From assembly GCF_015832195.1 (NCBI RefSeq), contig NC_052018.1, forward strand, positions 113,307,966 through 113,371,965: 64,000 nt of DNA, read 5' to 3'. The translations under genes were made by a program, and so were the position numbers. The notes below the pieces were generated by a model, which ran no database searches, had not been told where the DNA came from, and saw nothing but the letters and a program-made list of their open reading frames with translations. This document shows, in pieces, positions 11,261 to 25,537 of the stretch (the stretch's first letter is position 1; each line of letters starts with the position of its first letter). This stretch comes from Motacilla alba alba (Eukaryota > Chordata > Aves > Passeriformes > Motacillidae).

Positions 11261-14200
11261 CTTTTGCACTTGGACCTCAGTTATTACACTTTTTTAAATA
11301 CAAAAACAGCTGTGCCAACGTGCTTTGTTACCTGTAAGCTCTCCCCAGACAATGGTCAGGTGCTAAGGGACAAATCCGGTTAAGGCAAGCGATGGAAGGA
11401 AGCAATCAGAGGATGACAACAGACAAACCCTATCTAGCCCATCTAATTTTGGTGTATTACTGCTGGCAATTTGTGGCTGCCTCTGAAAGCTGCTCTAAGC
11501 CTAGATTTTTATGAAATGTTCCATAAGAAAGATTAAGATTGCCTTTAATAAAGGTATGTATCCATCCTCCCACATGCTAAATCAGTAGAAAGATGATGGT
11601 GTGTGCTCATGGATGACCACAAAACATCCCTGTCAGGAAACATGGAGCACAAACAGCAAAGTGCTTTTCAGAGGCACCTGCAGCAGAGGCTCCCCGGGAA
11701 GAAAAGAGCCAAAGCCAACCTGATTGATACAGCCCTGCATGGGAGAGGAGTGATTTCATACTTAATGATGTTGAATTGCACATCATTTCTAGTTTCTTTG
11801 ATGCCCGTTTGCATTACCATGGGCTCTGTGTGGCAGCAGCAGAGAGGGCTCGACAGGAACAGCTTGAAGACAAAGGCGCATTGGAGCTGGGGGGTGGATG
11901 TGCTGGGCCAGGCACAGGGACGTGCAGAGGCTGAGGCTCGCACAGCACTAAGGCACCCAAGGTCCAAACAGGTTTTTGCACATATGAAAAACCCTATAAC
12001 TATAACAACAACAAATCCATCAGAAAGGCGCTCTTCCATTACCCGTAGCGTTTGTTTCTACTGTTTCTATGTTCTGCTCCATCACTGCTCTGCACAATGC
12101 TGTGAGACGAAAGGAGCTCCCTTGGTCCTCCACACACACGGGGACAGCGTTTGCTGGGATGGCACAGCTCCTGCTCCAGCCTCTGCCCCTGCCCACAGCA
12201 CTGCTGGGGCAGTGCCAGCACAGCCAGGGCCACTCTGCTTTCTGGGAGGGACCTGGGGCACAGGACAACACAGCCCAAAATACAGCATAAAGTTATTCAA
12301 AGCCCTGGGCCATAATTTCCACCTCCTAGATGTGAAATTCAGAGGCAGGCTGGCTGGGGTCACCCTGAGTGGGTGCCATTGTTGAAGTCACTCTGTTGCT
12401 CCTGGTTTCCATTCCTGTGCAGTGCGTTTTGCATCATTTGGAATCAGTGGTACCGAAGAACATTTGGGCTCTGCTAAAAATCCCAAACAACCCAGCCCCT
12501 CCCAGAAAACCCCAAGCCAGCCTCGAACTTTAAGGGAAAAACCCCAACAACTTGTATTCAAACCTCACCACAAAGCTGAAGCCTTCCCCCTGGTGCTTCA
12601 GACCAGAAATAAGGTGGGACAAGGCAGTGAGGGTTTCCCTGCTCGGAGTCAGGATGAGTGGTGTGTGTCTGTAATGCAAGGTGCTGCATGTCACATCATG
12701 GCATGGAACACACAGCTTCTGGCAGGGGAACAAACAGAAATCAAGCCTTTGCTGTTTTGTCTTTAGTCTCGAGTGTGACTTGTGCCTCCATCAGCACAGG
12801 AAAATCCCATCCTGTGTATTCCCAGAGAGCCCTGGGCTCTGTCTTCATGGCTGAAGCCAACAAGAAACCAGGTCTCTAACTTGGACATTAGTTTCTCCAC
12901 TGAAGTCAGCTGAATTACCTAAAGGATGAATTTGACTAGCTAATGCCTTCAATCTGAAAAACAGATACCTTCAGACTTTCAAAGCTTTTCAAAAAAGGTT
13001 CATTTTGCTTTTACCTTGCACACAATGGTATGAATCAGAAATATGGCTCCTCGAGTCATTGCAACTGCCCTGAGCTAGAGTTGCTGCAAATTAAAGGCAG
13101 GTAAAAATGCAAAATATCCTTTTCCCAGTAAAAACAGAGAATAGGATTATTTTCTTTTGTATTTATCATTATACATTTTATATTTGATCATTTTAATTAA
13201 AAACCTGAACCAGTGGCACTAAACATTATGGCCTAAATTTTATTGTAATACTAAAAGAAATAGCAGTTAACCTCTACAAATTTTAGATTAAGTCAAGCCA
13301 CTGCAGTGGCTGAAGTATTTGCTGAACCAACTGGATCAGGGGATTCTTGAGACTCCAAGCCCGTTTCCTACAGACCCGTTTCTTCTCAGGGTGCACAAAA
13401 AGACATTCTTCCTTTAAGTTCACTCCAATTTGAGAAAATCATTGGGGGCTGAAAACAAACAGGGAACAGGAGATTGCACTTTCTCCCATATGAGTCTCTA
13501 TAAGGATGTGGTGATTAGAAACACCCCAGCCTGCTGCCAAAGAGGTAATATTTCCTGTGTTCAAAGTGTCCATTTCAACTGCAGAATCAGTTTTGATACC
13601 TGTGTTCTTCCCCTTGCCCCATCCCTCCATCATATTGAACATTAGTATGTGATTTACTGAGAACAGTAACCAATGTATGTTACTTTTTTCTGCAGTGCAC
13701 CTTAACACGAACATTAAAATAAGCCATGGAGTAGAGGCATCAGTCATTGGTTTGTCACATAAATGAAAATTGTTAAGTAACTTTAGACTTAATATGCAGA
13801 TTCTTAAATAAATATGGTAATAGCATATCCTGATCACAAGTGAAAAAAGAGTACCAGGCTTTGGTGAGGAAGTATCAGTTGTTCCTTAGGAAAATAATTA
13901 AAAACTACAAATGAAGAACAAGATTAATTTAAATAATCAATTTTGTGTTTCCTGCTAGCTGATTTAAATCAGGATGAAAATTGTTGATTAAAGCCCCTTA
14001 TTTAAATCTGTGCCTCTTAATGAGAGTGCAAGCCTATGAACAGAGGCCCATAATAGTAATAAAAGACTGCAGAGAAAAAATAACTTTCACAAGAATACTT
14101 TCAGGGCTGGAAGAACATCCATGCTTTGCAAAAAGAAATGCATCTTACCCAGCCAAGCAATTCTTTGCCCCTCAGCTCTTAACCCTGTGAAAAGATCAGG

Positions 14201-17200
14201 GACAGGGCAATAAGTCATGGGATATTCACAGGCACGTTATGTAAGTACAACTGAACTGGTGATCCTTCTCGCTGACCATTGGAGAGGAAGATGAAGTATT
14301 GCTGGAATAATTAAAAAGACAGGTTTGAATTCCCTGAGCAATGCAGATGAACGCCCTGTCCAGCTATTGGTCTCGGTGGCAGCAGCCTTTGAAGGTCTCG
14401 GGCTGCTGCAGAGGGAGGAAGGCTGAAGGATGCTGGGTGGAGTGGGCCTTTGCCAACCCAAGCACCGTGCGCTCCTGTGCAGCCCCTGGCCTCTGTCCAA
14501 AATGCTGTTGGAGGGCCACTCCTCTGGTAGCAGAACAATGACTCTCATAACTACACTTCAAATCTCTCTACACTTAAGGTGCCTTTGCTTGCCTTGTCAG
14601 TCTAAATCCAAGCACAACAGCATTCATTATGAATTTATAGCGAATGGAGCCAGCTGCCTTTCACTGAGGGCTGTGCGAGTGTCACCAGCCTGTACAGGTA
14701 CTTTACATGTCCACCATCCGCTGAAACGGGCTCTTAACTGTGGTCCTAAATTCCACACTGCTTCTTAGTCCTCTGCAAGTACTTTGGGAGTGCACTGGAG
14801 CAGCCCCGTGGCCTGTTAGCAAGGGTGACAGTCCCCTCTATTTCCGTGCCGCTTAGTCCTCCGTGCTGCACTGCCCGCTCCTGGGCTCCAGTGCTGTCTC
14901 CCACAGAGACATCTGCCCTTTTGGGAAGTGTACCACGGGATGAAAGCCTGAAGGCATGACCTTCACTCTCACCGAGATCAGTCACCAGAGGACAGCCAAA
15001 GAGAACAGATAAATTTCATAAAGGGGGTTTTAAAGTGATTGTGTATTTTTGAGCCATGATTTCTGGTACGCCTGGTACCGCTACTGCCAACATTCTTATT
15101 GCTGAACGATCAAAAGATACACAAAGATCTATAACTAGGGATATTTACACAGACTTATCCTCACACACCTGATTCCTCCCCTTCAACTGTCATTTCTGAG
15201 GGGCCCAACCCTGCAAGGCAGAGCACAAGATGCTCTGCAGTTCGCATCTTCCCAGGACATGGCTGCTCCGGCTGCAGAGACGACTCTGGGGCCCTGCAGG
15301 AGCTTCAGTCCTGTGATGAGCCCTGAGCACGGTCCTGCCCTGCCTGAAAGGCAGCAGCGTGGCTCTTCATCGGCTCCCATCGCTCTTCCCAGCTGCCACA
15401 GCCCTGCTGTGTCTCATCAGCGGGGCTGAGCAGGGAGTCCCTGGCTCAGGGACTTCTCGGCCTCCGCGATAAAGTTTGGGATCCATGAACAACGGGATTT
15501 GTTCCTTTTCCTCCCCCTGGCATTCTGCAAACGCACTATTACACCTTTGTGTCACACTGCCCTGCAAATCTGCTTCCAAAAGGCTGCCTTCTTTCTCCAA
15601 AGATCATTTCCAGTACTGAGCAAGATCTCTCAGAGCCCTTGACTTTGCAGCTGGCAAAGTTTACAACATGTTTACAATACCCTGCATAATTTGGCCATGA
15701 GATAATGTATAGTATAGTCCTTCAGTGGTGCACAGTGGGAAAAGAACAAGTGGAAAAAAATAAGGTAATGCAAAGCCAAGAAAAACAGATGGTAGCAAGC
15801 TCTCCAAGGGGCAAGAATGAATAAATAACTGCAGATTTTTTTGTCTGAGGAAAAATATATTGTCAAATCAATAACACAGTTTTTAGGAAATGCAGGCTAG
15901 ATCAAATGTGCATTTTTTCAGTATTAAACAATGGCACTTCATCAGGACTGATGGTCTGCGCTGCACGTGTTTGCCTACATGAAACAGAGAGAAGTAAAAA
16001 TAGCATTGCTCCAAAAAGTTCTTGTTTGACCTCAAGGTTACATTTCATACTTTCTGGGAAGTCCTGCAATAGGTAACAAGCCAAAAGTTCAGGTGGAAAT
16101 CAGAGAGTGCCCCAGCACTTACTGTGCCCTTTAGCAGCATTGTATCTTTGATAATCTCAGTCAGAGCTGCAATTCTGAGAGAAAAGAACCTCTTGGCAAT
16201 TTTGGGAACATTCCTGTGCTTGCTTGCTCTTAGGGCCACAGGAAACTATACTTATTTAATACATCTGTTCAAGCTCCCAGAATGATTAACTGATACCTTT
16301 TATTCTTTTTGACCACATCAGGTGAAGCCAAAGGGGAAAAAAGAGACACCTAAAAATGGCCAAGTATACAAATACTCTAATTCTCCTCCAACAAAAGATT
16401 TTTTCACTTCTCTTAAGTCACCCAGAGGAAGCTAAGCAACATGTGGGATGCATGAAAGTTGCTCTCTGCAGATCTGTCAATGCATTTTAGCCATGCCGTG
16501 CATCAATCCCAGCTGCTCTGAGCTCCTCACCAGGAGACAAACCAGCTCCTGCTGCTGCCAGGGACCCAAAGAGCCACAGCTGGAAGGCACCAGACCTCTC
16601 GTGCTCTCACTCTAGCCATGGTACAAGTGGTGCTACACCCCAGGTGAACCCAAATGGTCCCAAAATGCATGAGCGCTCCCGGGGTCTCTCCCTTGGCTCA
16701 GCTCTGCTCCATTTGCACCTTGCAGTTCATTGTCCCGTTCCAGCTTTAGCCCAGGCACTCCCACCCTGCTTGTTTGTCTCTCTCAGCCCACGCTGTTTGT
16801 GCTCCTGGGCTGAGGTTTGGATCATTTGTCCTTGGTCCCAGCTGGAGCAGGAATTGTCTCCCTGCTCTGTGCAGAGAGCTCAGCATCCCCTGCTGTGAAC
16901 CCAGCCCCACACACCAAAGCAGCACAGAGCCTGAACAACAGAAAAGCTAACACTTAAGGCATCATAAGAATAATGGCTGCAGCGTCTCCAGGGCTCGCTG
17001 GGCTGCGGTGATGTGGTGGGTTGTGGAGCAGAAGGAATCACAGGCTGGAAGGAGCTCTGACAGTGGGAAATGACCTCTTGGCACTGTGGCTGTGAAGAGG
17101 CTGTGTGCTCAGTCTCCCGGGCTGGGTCCCTGTGCTGTGCTGGGGACTGGCACACACCAAACCCTGCACTTGTGGAGATCTCCTGGTGAAGCTCCCCAAG

Positions 17201-20200
17201 GAGTCACATCTGGGGAGGGCAGCCAGAGCCCAAAGCAGAGAATGAGCAGCGGCCAGAGCTGAGTCCCAGCGCACCATCGCACAGCAGCAGCCTTTCCTCG
17301 CACACGGGAGGTGGGGAGTCTCCATCCCTCCCCATCTCCATTCTGCTCCAGAAGATCTGAACTCACAGTGTTGGCTGATTGTGAAAACTACCTGCTTTCC
17401 CCCAGCATGTCAATAAATCACAGTGATGGGGCATTTCTTGGAAGCCAGTAGCTGGCAGAAGCAACAGGAAGGGTCACCTCTTCATCCTACTGCTTTTTGG
17501 GAGGTGGATAATGCTCCACTATCATGCCACAACACCACTGATAATATTTTCCTTGAAGCTCCATTTTCTGTTCTGCCCATGCAAATATGAAGAGCAAAGT
17601 CACTGCTACTGCCTTATTTTCTCCTTCTGCTGAGAGCAGAACCTGAGCTCCTTAAAACCACGTACTCCTAGTTCTGGAAGCAATCACTTTTGCTATGCAA
17701 AGGGGACCCTCTCTCTAAAAATCAAAGTCTTTCTTGGGAAGCAGTAAGTCCACCAATGAGCCTCTCAGCTGCTAAAAGCCCCCTGCTCCTCCCAAGCACT
17801 CCTCCCTCAAACAGCAGCTCCAAAAGAAAAGCAGGCCCCAGGGATGCCCATGGAGCACCCCAGAAAGTCCAGTGGCAAGGCTGGGTCCATGTGCCCATAG
17901 GAGCTGCTGGCAAGTTGGTCAGAGGTGGCTCCTTTTGAAACAGGACGGGTTCCAAAGGGACACGAGCTCTCGGAAGAGGCAATCACTGGGAATGCCTCCA
18001 GCTCCAGCCCCAAACTGCAAACTAAAGTACTTGCTTTTGTTAGAACATATGGCAAAACCCTGCATCCTACACGTGTTTTAATGCCAAGAGTGACTCTTAG
18101 TTTGGCATCCTGCATGGCAAAGAAGCCAGCAGGGGTTTTGTCCAACAGAGAAGAGGGATGAAAGCAGGCAGTTTATCTCACTGCTATTTCAGCTTGTCTT
18201 CATTTCCTGGTCTGCATCACGTCCCTGGGTCAGTCCAGCTCTGGTCATTCTTGGCTGTCCTCAGTCCCCTCACATGAGTGTTTCTGTACCTGACCCTTAT
18301 ATTGCAGGCTACAAAGAACTGCATTGCAAGTACTTTTAACCCAAGGTGTTTTTCTATTACTAACAATCCTTTGCAGCAAATTCCAGGTAGGCTGATATTG
18401 TAATGTAATTCCAATCACCGGGTAGAATACTTGTCTATTTCTCCTTTACGAGTATCAGTACCCAGCCTACATTCTCTCTCTCATACTTAAGCCTCCACAA
18501 TTACACTGACCAAAGCAACCTGCATTCATAAACTGATGTGCTCTTGCATTCGAGAGATTTGCCAAGTGCTAAATATAAGGTTTCCCTCAAATCAAATTCA
18601 AATTCCAGCTGCCTCTCAGCTAATATGCAGCAAAGGTTTAGCAGTACGAAGCAGTGTTTGTAGAATCAGACACCAAAGATGATTAAATTAAACTGAAAGG
18701 GGAATCAGTACAAGCCTGAAATTAGTTTGCTGAAGATACCAGAGTTCATTTCCTCCCACTGACAGACGGAGCCACCTTGTGACCTTTAGTGATCAGAGCA
18801 AACAGGATCATGGCTTTGCCAAGTCTGCTCCCCTCCATCCCCGCAGTGCTCTGACTGAAAAATCAGCCTCAGCCTCTGCTGGCCAGGGCAGGGGGCCTGC
18901 AGGATGCTCAAACCAGTGCAGCAGTTCAGACACTGCCCTCTCGCCCCTGGGCTAGGATCCTTCTCCTCTCTGTCAGCACATGCTCTCCAGCACTCCAGGT
19001 GTGCACTGAGATCTGAAGAACAGCTCCTGGGTTTATCTTGGTGGTCTCTGCTCCGAGCAAAGACCCTTCATTCTTTGATTTGACCACGATGGTGAAACCA
19101 GGAAGGTGCCTGAAGCTGGCAGGGTGAGTTGATGAGATGTTGAGAGCAGGCACGAGCAGGAAGGCATCCCAGGGGTGGGCAGGCAGTTACTTCCTTGGAT
19201 TTGCTTTGCTAATCTGGCTCCTTTGAAAAAGCATAAAAATTGCCAATGAAAAAGAAAATTATTTCTAACTTTGGCCATAGGAAGAGAGCTGAAGGATTTA
19301 AAGCACGTGGTAGCAATAACAAGTGGTTCATCTTCTCTCGCACTGCCCCGTTAGCTGTTACTCTTGGGCATTGTCTCTCTGAGCCTCTGGAGGCTGCGAT
19401 TGTGCCGATGGCTCCATGGCAGCGATGGAAAACCACTGCTGAAAACAAAAGCTTCTCCTGACTATCACATACACACAGGTTTGCCAGGACACCTTGTCCT
19501 CTCCCTGCAGCCCTTCTGCTGGTACCATTCCGGGTCTCCTCCGAGCACAGATGGGAGAATAGCACCAGGCTGTTTGCTGTTCTTGCCTTGCTAATGTCAG
19601 TGACCTGATTTACAAACCAGACTCAGACCCCTGCTCCTGTCTGGCGAGTGGTACAAACTGGTGCTGGTCCTCAGAGACTTGCACACAGTCAATTTCCAAC
19701 AACAGAAAGGATTTTCTCCCTTTAAGAGGAGAGAGCTAGCACAGCTCTTTGGCAACATTTAAATTGAAAGGATAAATTGTAGGAGCGGGTATTCCAGAGC
19801 AGCGGCACAGCCTCTTAACAAAAACCCCCTACTATCCAAATTCAATTAGACATAGCCCAGGAGGGAAAGAAAAAAGGCAGAAAACTCTGCTGATGGAGCT
19901 TCCTCTGCCAGACAGAACCTGGGTGCTCCTCTGCTGTGCTCCAGGGGTAGATGTGCCCGCTTTTGGGCAGAGCAGAGTCTCCCAAGCCTGGGTGTTGATG
20001 GCAAGAGAACAAAAAGCTCCCTCTCCATCAGCGTGGCTGAGCAGGTGCAGTGGCAGGAGAGAACACCCCTCCTCAGTTGGGCCAGGAATGGTGAAGGGAG
20101 GTGATATCACGCTTGAAAGCCAAGGTGGCTGATGGGCTGCACTTGCAGGCTGGGCTGCAGCAGCAGCCCTGTCAGAGGGCAGGGAGGTGATCCAGCATTG

Positions 20201-22484
20201 CCAAAGGGAGCCTCTAAGGAATGCAGCCAAGAAGGCAAGGTGCAGCAGCACCTGAAGCTCCAGTTGCCTTGCCCCAGGGGGTGGCCTGGCCCTTGCCTGG
20301 CTGCTCCACCCAGCCCAGCTGAGCCTGAACACACTCTGGGCACCACCACGCAAAGCTCCATCCTTCCTCTTGACTACAGAGGATGCAAAAAGGATATGAG
20401 GTTTGCTGCTAGAAAACCCTGTCTGAATAAATAACGCAGTTCTGCATTTGAAATGGTGGAGCTCTTGGGGAGCAGATCCTCTGTGTTTGAGGCAACTGCC
20501 TCCTTCCAGATAAATGCACACACCACTGAGCTCATGTGCTGCTGCAGCAGTACCTAAGGCCAGTTGGAAAAGCCAATATGGTCCATTTCTCCTGCAAGAT
20601 CTCCCAGGGGAAATACGTCTCAGCCAGGCTAAATGCTTTCCTTGTGCTATATCTGTATAGAAATTGCATGTTTTAAGGTTTTGTTTTGAATGAGAAAGAA
20701 GTCAGACCTTGCTGGATTGGGCATTCTCAGAGAGAAGCAGGGCATGGTCCTGCTCCCTGACAGCTGAGCCACACTAAGTAACAGATGAGGGCCATACTGC
20801 CACAAACTGTTTTCCAGGCTTCCCCACACAAACAAGGCACTAACCATGGGTTTTCTTCCATGGCTGGAGGCCAACACGCCTCTGGGCAGCAGGAGGATGG
20901 CCCTACACCAGCTAGTTTCTGTTGACTGACAAGCATCTCCTCATTTTCTTCTTCTGGCTAAAGGCTGACTCAGTTTGTGATGGCAGAAGCCTTGCAAGAG
21001 CAATATTAAAGGTGCTTAAGAAAACAATCAAACACACCGCACCCCTGCCATCATTTGTCACCTGCCCCAGACATGTTTTACACAATTCTCACTTGCAGGA
21101 AATCATCCATGACTAGAGGAAATGCGCTTTTTGACATCTTCCTTTCTGTGAATTCATGTTTCCAAGTGAACGTGTTTGAGACACAGGCCTGGGCAAGGGA
21201 GCTGCAAGCAAGGGTGAGGACCAACCCTGGGGTTGGCAGTGCCACGCTGCCCTCTCCTGCCAGGCTCCCCAACAGATGCTAATCCACTGTCTGTGATTAC
21301 TCTCTCTAGGATCTTTAAATCCAGGCTTTGGGGATTAAGGAGCCCCCCCTTTCCCAAATGAGGGAATCCTCCCTTAATCCATTCCTGCAGGCACAACAAC
21401 ACCAGGAAAACCCGGCATTTTCTGGGGAGTGTGGTCCTGACTCTTTGTATTTCGAGGCTGTACAGAACAATGCCTGTGCTTGAGAGTCCTTCAGCATCAC
21501 AGCTCTGGTTACAGATCACACCTTACCAAAACCAAAACCCCTTTCACTGCCCCCTTTCTGGCATTGCTGGGGTCTTATCTGGGGTCTCCCACCATGCAGC
21601 AAGCACTGAAAGCCCTTCTCAGCCTCACTGCCCCGGGGGCTCTGGGGACAGCTCCTCCACAAAGGATGGAGCCTTTGGGGCTGCTTATCACTGCTCAGAG
21701 CCCAGTGGCAGAAGCAAGTAAAAACAAGAACTGAGGAAAAGTGCCAAAACACAGTCAAACTTTAACCAGCTCAAGGAAGATACGGTCTCAAGTGTCCTTA
21801 TTCACCTCTGGGCAGCTTTCACCAGTTTTAACTCTGGTTCCAAGGCTGCCAAAGCCTGCCCAAAGCAAGCAGGTTTGTTTCATTGTAGTCTCCCCCCAGT
21901 CCTCCCGTGCCCAGCTGCTTTTCCACCCATGCAAGAACCCCTTTCTTTCTGGGGATGCTTCTGCTGGGTGACCTGTGGACACTGACACCAGCCACACTGA
22001 GCCTGACCCACAGCAAGGAGCACGTCCCAGTTCCCACTTTGGCTCACCCACAGGCCTGTGCTCACTTATCTCAACTTTTCACTCTATTTTGAGTCGTTAG
22101 GGCTGGCTGAACATCCCCCTTCCACCCTGTACTGTGCCAGGACCAGCCCTGGTTTATGGACAGCTTTTGGGGAAAGGATAATTCACAGTATAATGCTGTG
22201 TCCCTTTCAGCCTGAAAATTCACTTCTCCAGCTCCCAGAGTCACGTGGCTCCAAGAAAGTCAGATTTCGTATGTAAAAATCTTAAAAAACTTTCAAGATC
22301 TATCTAGGCTGTTTACAACCTACATAAGACTAATTTACACCGGGGAAAAAACAGATCCAGAAAGAAACAACCTGTCTGGCAGCATCAGCCCTTCAAAGCA
22401 TCCTGAAGGCCAGCCCGTTGCCATGGCTCTGGGCTCTGCCCGGGCAGGGCTGGACACGCACTGTGCCGTCCCAGGAGCTCCTCC
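11261..22484. other. Long non-coding stretch
   Basis: No gene recognised in about 11 kb. The longest frames are 260 codons (11603-12385, plus) and 229 codons (19832-20521, minus). Both lack known domains, have uneven composition and overlap other frames. 13.1-14.0 kb is distinctly AT-rich. No CR1 was found. A weak match near 17.03 kb ('atcacaggctggaagg') is too short to call. Confidence 0.45.
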
Positions 22485-23170
22485 AGCGCGGTGAGCCCGG
22501 GCTCGGCCCGCCCTGCCGGACCCAGCCGAGGCGGCTTGGGCCGCTGCCCCTCTCGGCAGCTCCAGAGAGCACAGGAGGGCCCCGAGCAGCTTGGATTTTA
22601 GCCCTCGCCGGCAGCGGCGAGCCAGCCCGTGGCAGAGCACCCTCCATCGCGCTGATTTATGCGCTCTCTGCCTCCGCCGCAGCGAGGATGGTTTTTCCTT
22701 CTAATCCGTTTTCGCGGTGGCGTGCTCCAGCTCGGCGGAGCTTTGCTGGGGGAAGGGAGGCTGCGCTGGATTTGTGCCGGGGAACAAAGAGGCAGAACGC
22801 TAGCGCCCGGCACCGCTCGAAGCCCGAGTGGGGAAGGGTCCGCGGCGGCAGGCAGCTCCCCGGCCCGTCATTCTCCCGAGGCTTTGCCCAGCTCTGCTTA
22901 CGCGTGGCACTAACAACCGGGGAGGCAGCGGCGCTGCTTTAAGCGCTGGATCGCTGCTCGCAGAAAGGAACGCTCATCCCGACGGGCTCACTGCCATGGC
23001 AGCGGGAGATGTCTCTCCTCTTCCGGGGATGCAGCCCTGCTGAGGGCAGGTTTGCTGCGAGCTGCCCTGGGAGCAGCAGGAGAGGCACGTTCCCGAGGAG
23101 CAGTCCTAGGGCACGCCGTCTCCAGCGCACCACAAGCCACAGGAAAAACCGGGACGGCAGAAGTTTAGGT
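22485..23170. promoter_or_regulatory. Second CpG island, no gene assigned
   Basis: About 0.7 kb with many CpG (for example 'ccgccgcagcgagg', 'gtccgcggcggcagg', 'gcggcgctgc') stands between CpG-poor flanks. It contains a GCG|GTGAGC donor-like site at about 22.49 kb, a pyrimidine-rich CAG at about 22.68 kb and an ETS-type CTTCCGG at 23020-23026. It is weaker than the 10.5-kb island. It could be a promoter of a non-coding RNA or an alternative first exon. I cannot assign an orientation. Confidence 0.55.
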
Positions 23171-25537
23171 GGCTCTGACACCAGCGCGTAGCAAAGGGGG
23201 ATGAGGGAAGTAGGACCTTTGGGTAATCCTAAGTCATACCTGCTCCCTGTGATGAGTTACTTGGTTGGAGAGTATTCTGTGAATCACGTTTTCACGTAGC
23301 CCTGCTGCCCAGGCGTGGTGATGCTGCTCCACCTGCACACTCTGGCACTGGGTGAACCTTGTGCCAGGAGATCTCAGCAGTGAAATAAAATTAACACATT
23401 TTCTCTTCCAGTCGTATAGAGAACGCACAGACAGCAATCCCTGCTCTTGGGAGCTTCCAGCTCAAAACCTTCCTTTTCATGAGGAAGGCAAAGACCTAGA
23501 AGCAAGACTGGAACAAATGCTACAGCAGTGTTCTGCCTGGAAACACACAAATACCCCTGGCAGTGGCAAGCCTTGAATGGAATCAGTCACAATTTAAAGC
23601 CTACCATCATCATCTCTAAATGGGCACCATGGAGAACACAAAGCAAGAGGAATATACTTGCCCCAAACTGGGAATGCCACTCGCTTTTTCCTGGCCCCCA
23701 GCTTTCAGCTGGAGCCCACATTCCCCCGCACTGCCTAAGCCTGGCAGTGAGCCAGTAAGAGCCAAGGTGACAAACTCTGAGTGAATTAGAGAAAAGGCAT
23801 CATTTGCCATAGATGCTGCATTGATTTTGGACGGCGGAAGCTCACCTGACCCAGTAGAGACCCAAGAGGGGTTTTCCTTCTGGAAAACCACTGAGAATGA
23901 ACTTGTACTTTTCTTCAGTGGACTGGCTGCTGTCATCTGCTCTTCCTTGTGGAGATCTTTGCAATGCCACCTCTGGGCCGCTACTGGGAAAGCAAGAGCC
24001 ACGAGTTCTGCTCTTGGCTTTTTTTTCTGTCACAACGTGTATCATCAAACGAGTGCTGAAATGCTGCCCATTTCACACAGAATCACTGCCCGTAGTAAGA
24101 TTTCATTAATTGCAAATGAGAGCAGGACTTGGCCCACACAGTGGAAGTAATAGATGGTCCCTATAATTAAACGTTAAGTGTACGTCCATTGACTTACCCG
24201 CAGTATTTCAAAGTAATTATGCTGGCACAATAGATCTTAGTCTCTGTGAATTTAATATCCCAGAAATCATTTACAGTTTTTCTGAGCCTACCTGCTTTGT
24301 GAAATGCTGTATTTCTCCTGCGACTCAGGGCTAAAGCAAGGGCAATCTAGTGAAATCCAGCGAGGCATGCATTGCATGCTAAAGTACAATTTCCTTTTCT
24401 GCTTCCCAGGTGAACAGTTTTCAGTTTTACACCAGCTCTTTTTCTGTATGTTTTTAGATTTGCCTTCCTAAAGAATTTGAATCTATTTCATCCTTTGAAA
24501 ATCCTTAAGATGCTGTAAACAAAAAAGGAAAGTTTCAGGAAGACCAGAGAGAAAGTTTTCAAGAACATTTAAAGTACCCCAGAAAGTCAACATCAATTTC
24601 CTTAGTCTCCATTGCCAGGCCACTAACTACAGTGCCACTGTGAATGATTAACCTTTTCTGAATGTATCTGACTTCTGCCTTTGTAAAACCAGCTTTTAAG
24701 AGTCCTGTCTCAAGGAGGAAAAAATAAAGGGGCATCTGATAAGCCTTCAGGTCTGGAGCTTGCTGAAGTACAGGGGACTTGCAGCAGGTACAGCATCTCC
24801 TTACTTTGCTGGTTTAGCTTGGAATGAACCAGTAAATCTGGAGCTGGAAAAACAAGACACTTATTCCAGTGACTGAAATGAGGGACAAGGCAGAGAGCTG
24901 CTGGTTGTAAAAGCAGAAGAACATGGAGACCATAAACCACTTCAATTTGCTGGCTTTGGGTAGCATCACCCTGACTCGCTAACACAGCACTGAGTACAAA
25001 ACATGCTTGATAAGCCTGGGGTTTGATTATGTATCCAACACGCTTGATGGTATTTCATATACTGACAGTCCACTTATTTGCATGTTTAATTACATTCTAG
25101 TTTCTGCCCAAGAGCTATTGGCTCAAGTTGCCAGGAAAAAAAGTAAAACCTGAACACAAAACCCAAGTAAATGCTAAAGTTAGAGCACTAGGCACTGAAA
25201 AGCCAACATAAATACCATACATACTCAGCTCCAATTTTTAACCTGTATGTGAGGTATCCTTTTATTTGGTGGAGAGGCTGTGTTTAATTACAGATGGACA
25301 CATTTGAAAGGTTAGCAAATGAAAGCCAGTGTTCGTTAGATGAATGGCAAACTCGGCTAAAGAATCTTAGTTTAGTATCACTGACAGCTAACACCTCCCC
25401 TGTCCCCCTAAGGTCCCCTTGCCTACAAATGCAGTGCTGAAGCTGAGCCTCCTGCATCCGGGTCATTTTGCAAAGCCCACTGAGGCTGCTAGAGAGCTGT
25501 TCAAAAATGAACAAATCCTTACACAGTGGAGCATGCT
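23171..25537. other. Non-coding stretch
   Basis: No gene recognised. The AT-rich, non-repetitive part at 24.10-24.42 kb includes a compact palindrome, GCATGCA-T-TGCATGC, at about 24.37 kb. It has the look of a conserved element, but this cannot be tested here. Confidence 0.4.
23427..23470 (+). repeat. Possible ancient L3-like fragment
   Basis: The phrase 'acagcaatccctgctcttgg' followed by 'gagcttccagctc' resembles the 'ccctgccc..gagcttacaatct' block of very old amniote LINE tails. That block lies upstream of the motif seen at 4.9 kb in the full element. It is short and diverged. Confidence 0.2.

Noticed and set aside
10256..11383. 375-, 350- and 241-codon plus-strand open frames over the CpG island
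   Set aside because: All frames on both strands are open because the DNA is extremely GC-rich and then repetitive. The peptides are Pro/Ala/Arg- then Cys/His/Thr-rich low complexity without domains.
11603..12385. 260-codon plus-strand open frame
   Set aside because: No recognisable domain, drifting composition, long overlapping minus-strand frames and no promoter or splice context.
17028..17075. CR1-like phrase 'atcacaggctggaagg'
   Set aside because: Only one short block matches; the expected following CR1 blocks are absent.
19832..20521. 229-codon minus-strand open frame
   Set aside because: No domain, biased Ser/Ala/Pro composition and several competing frames on both strands.
22418..22942. 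174-codon plus-strand open frame in the second CpG island
   Set aside because: Stop-poor CpG-rich DNA; overlapping frames on both strands are equally open and none looks like a protein.
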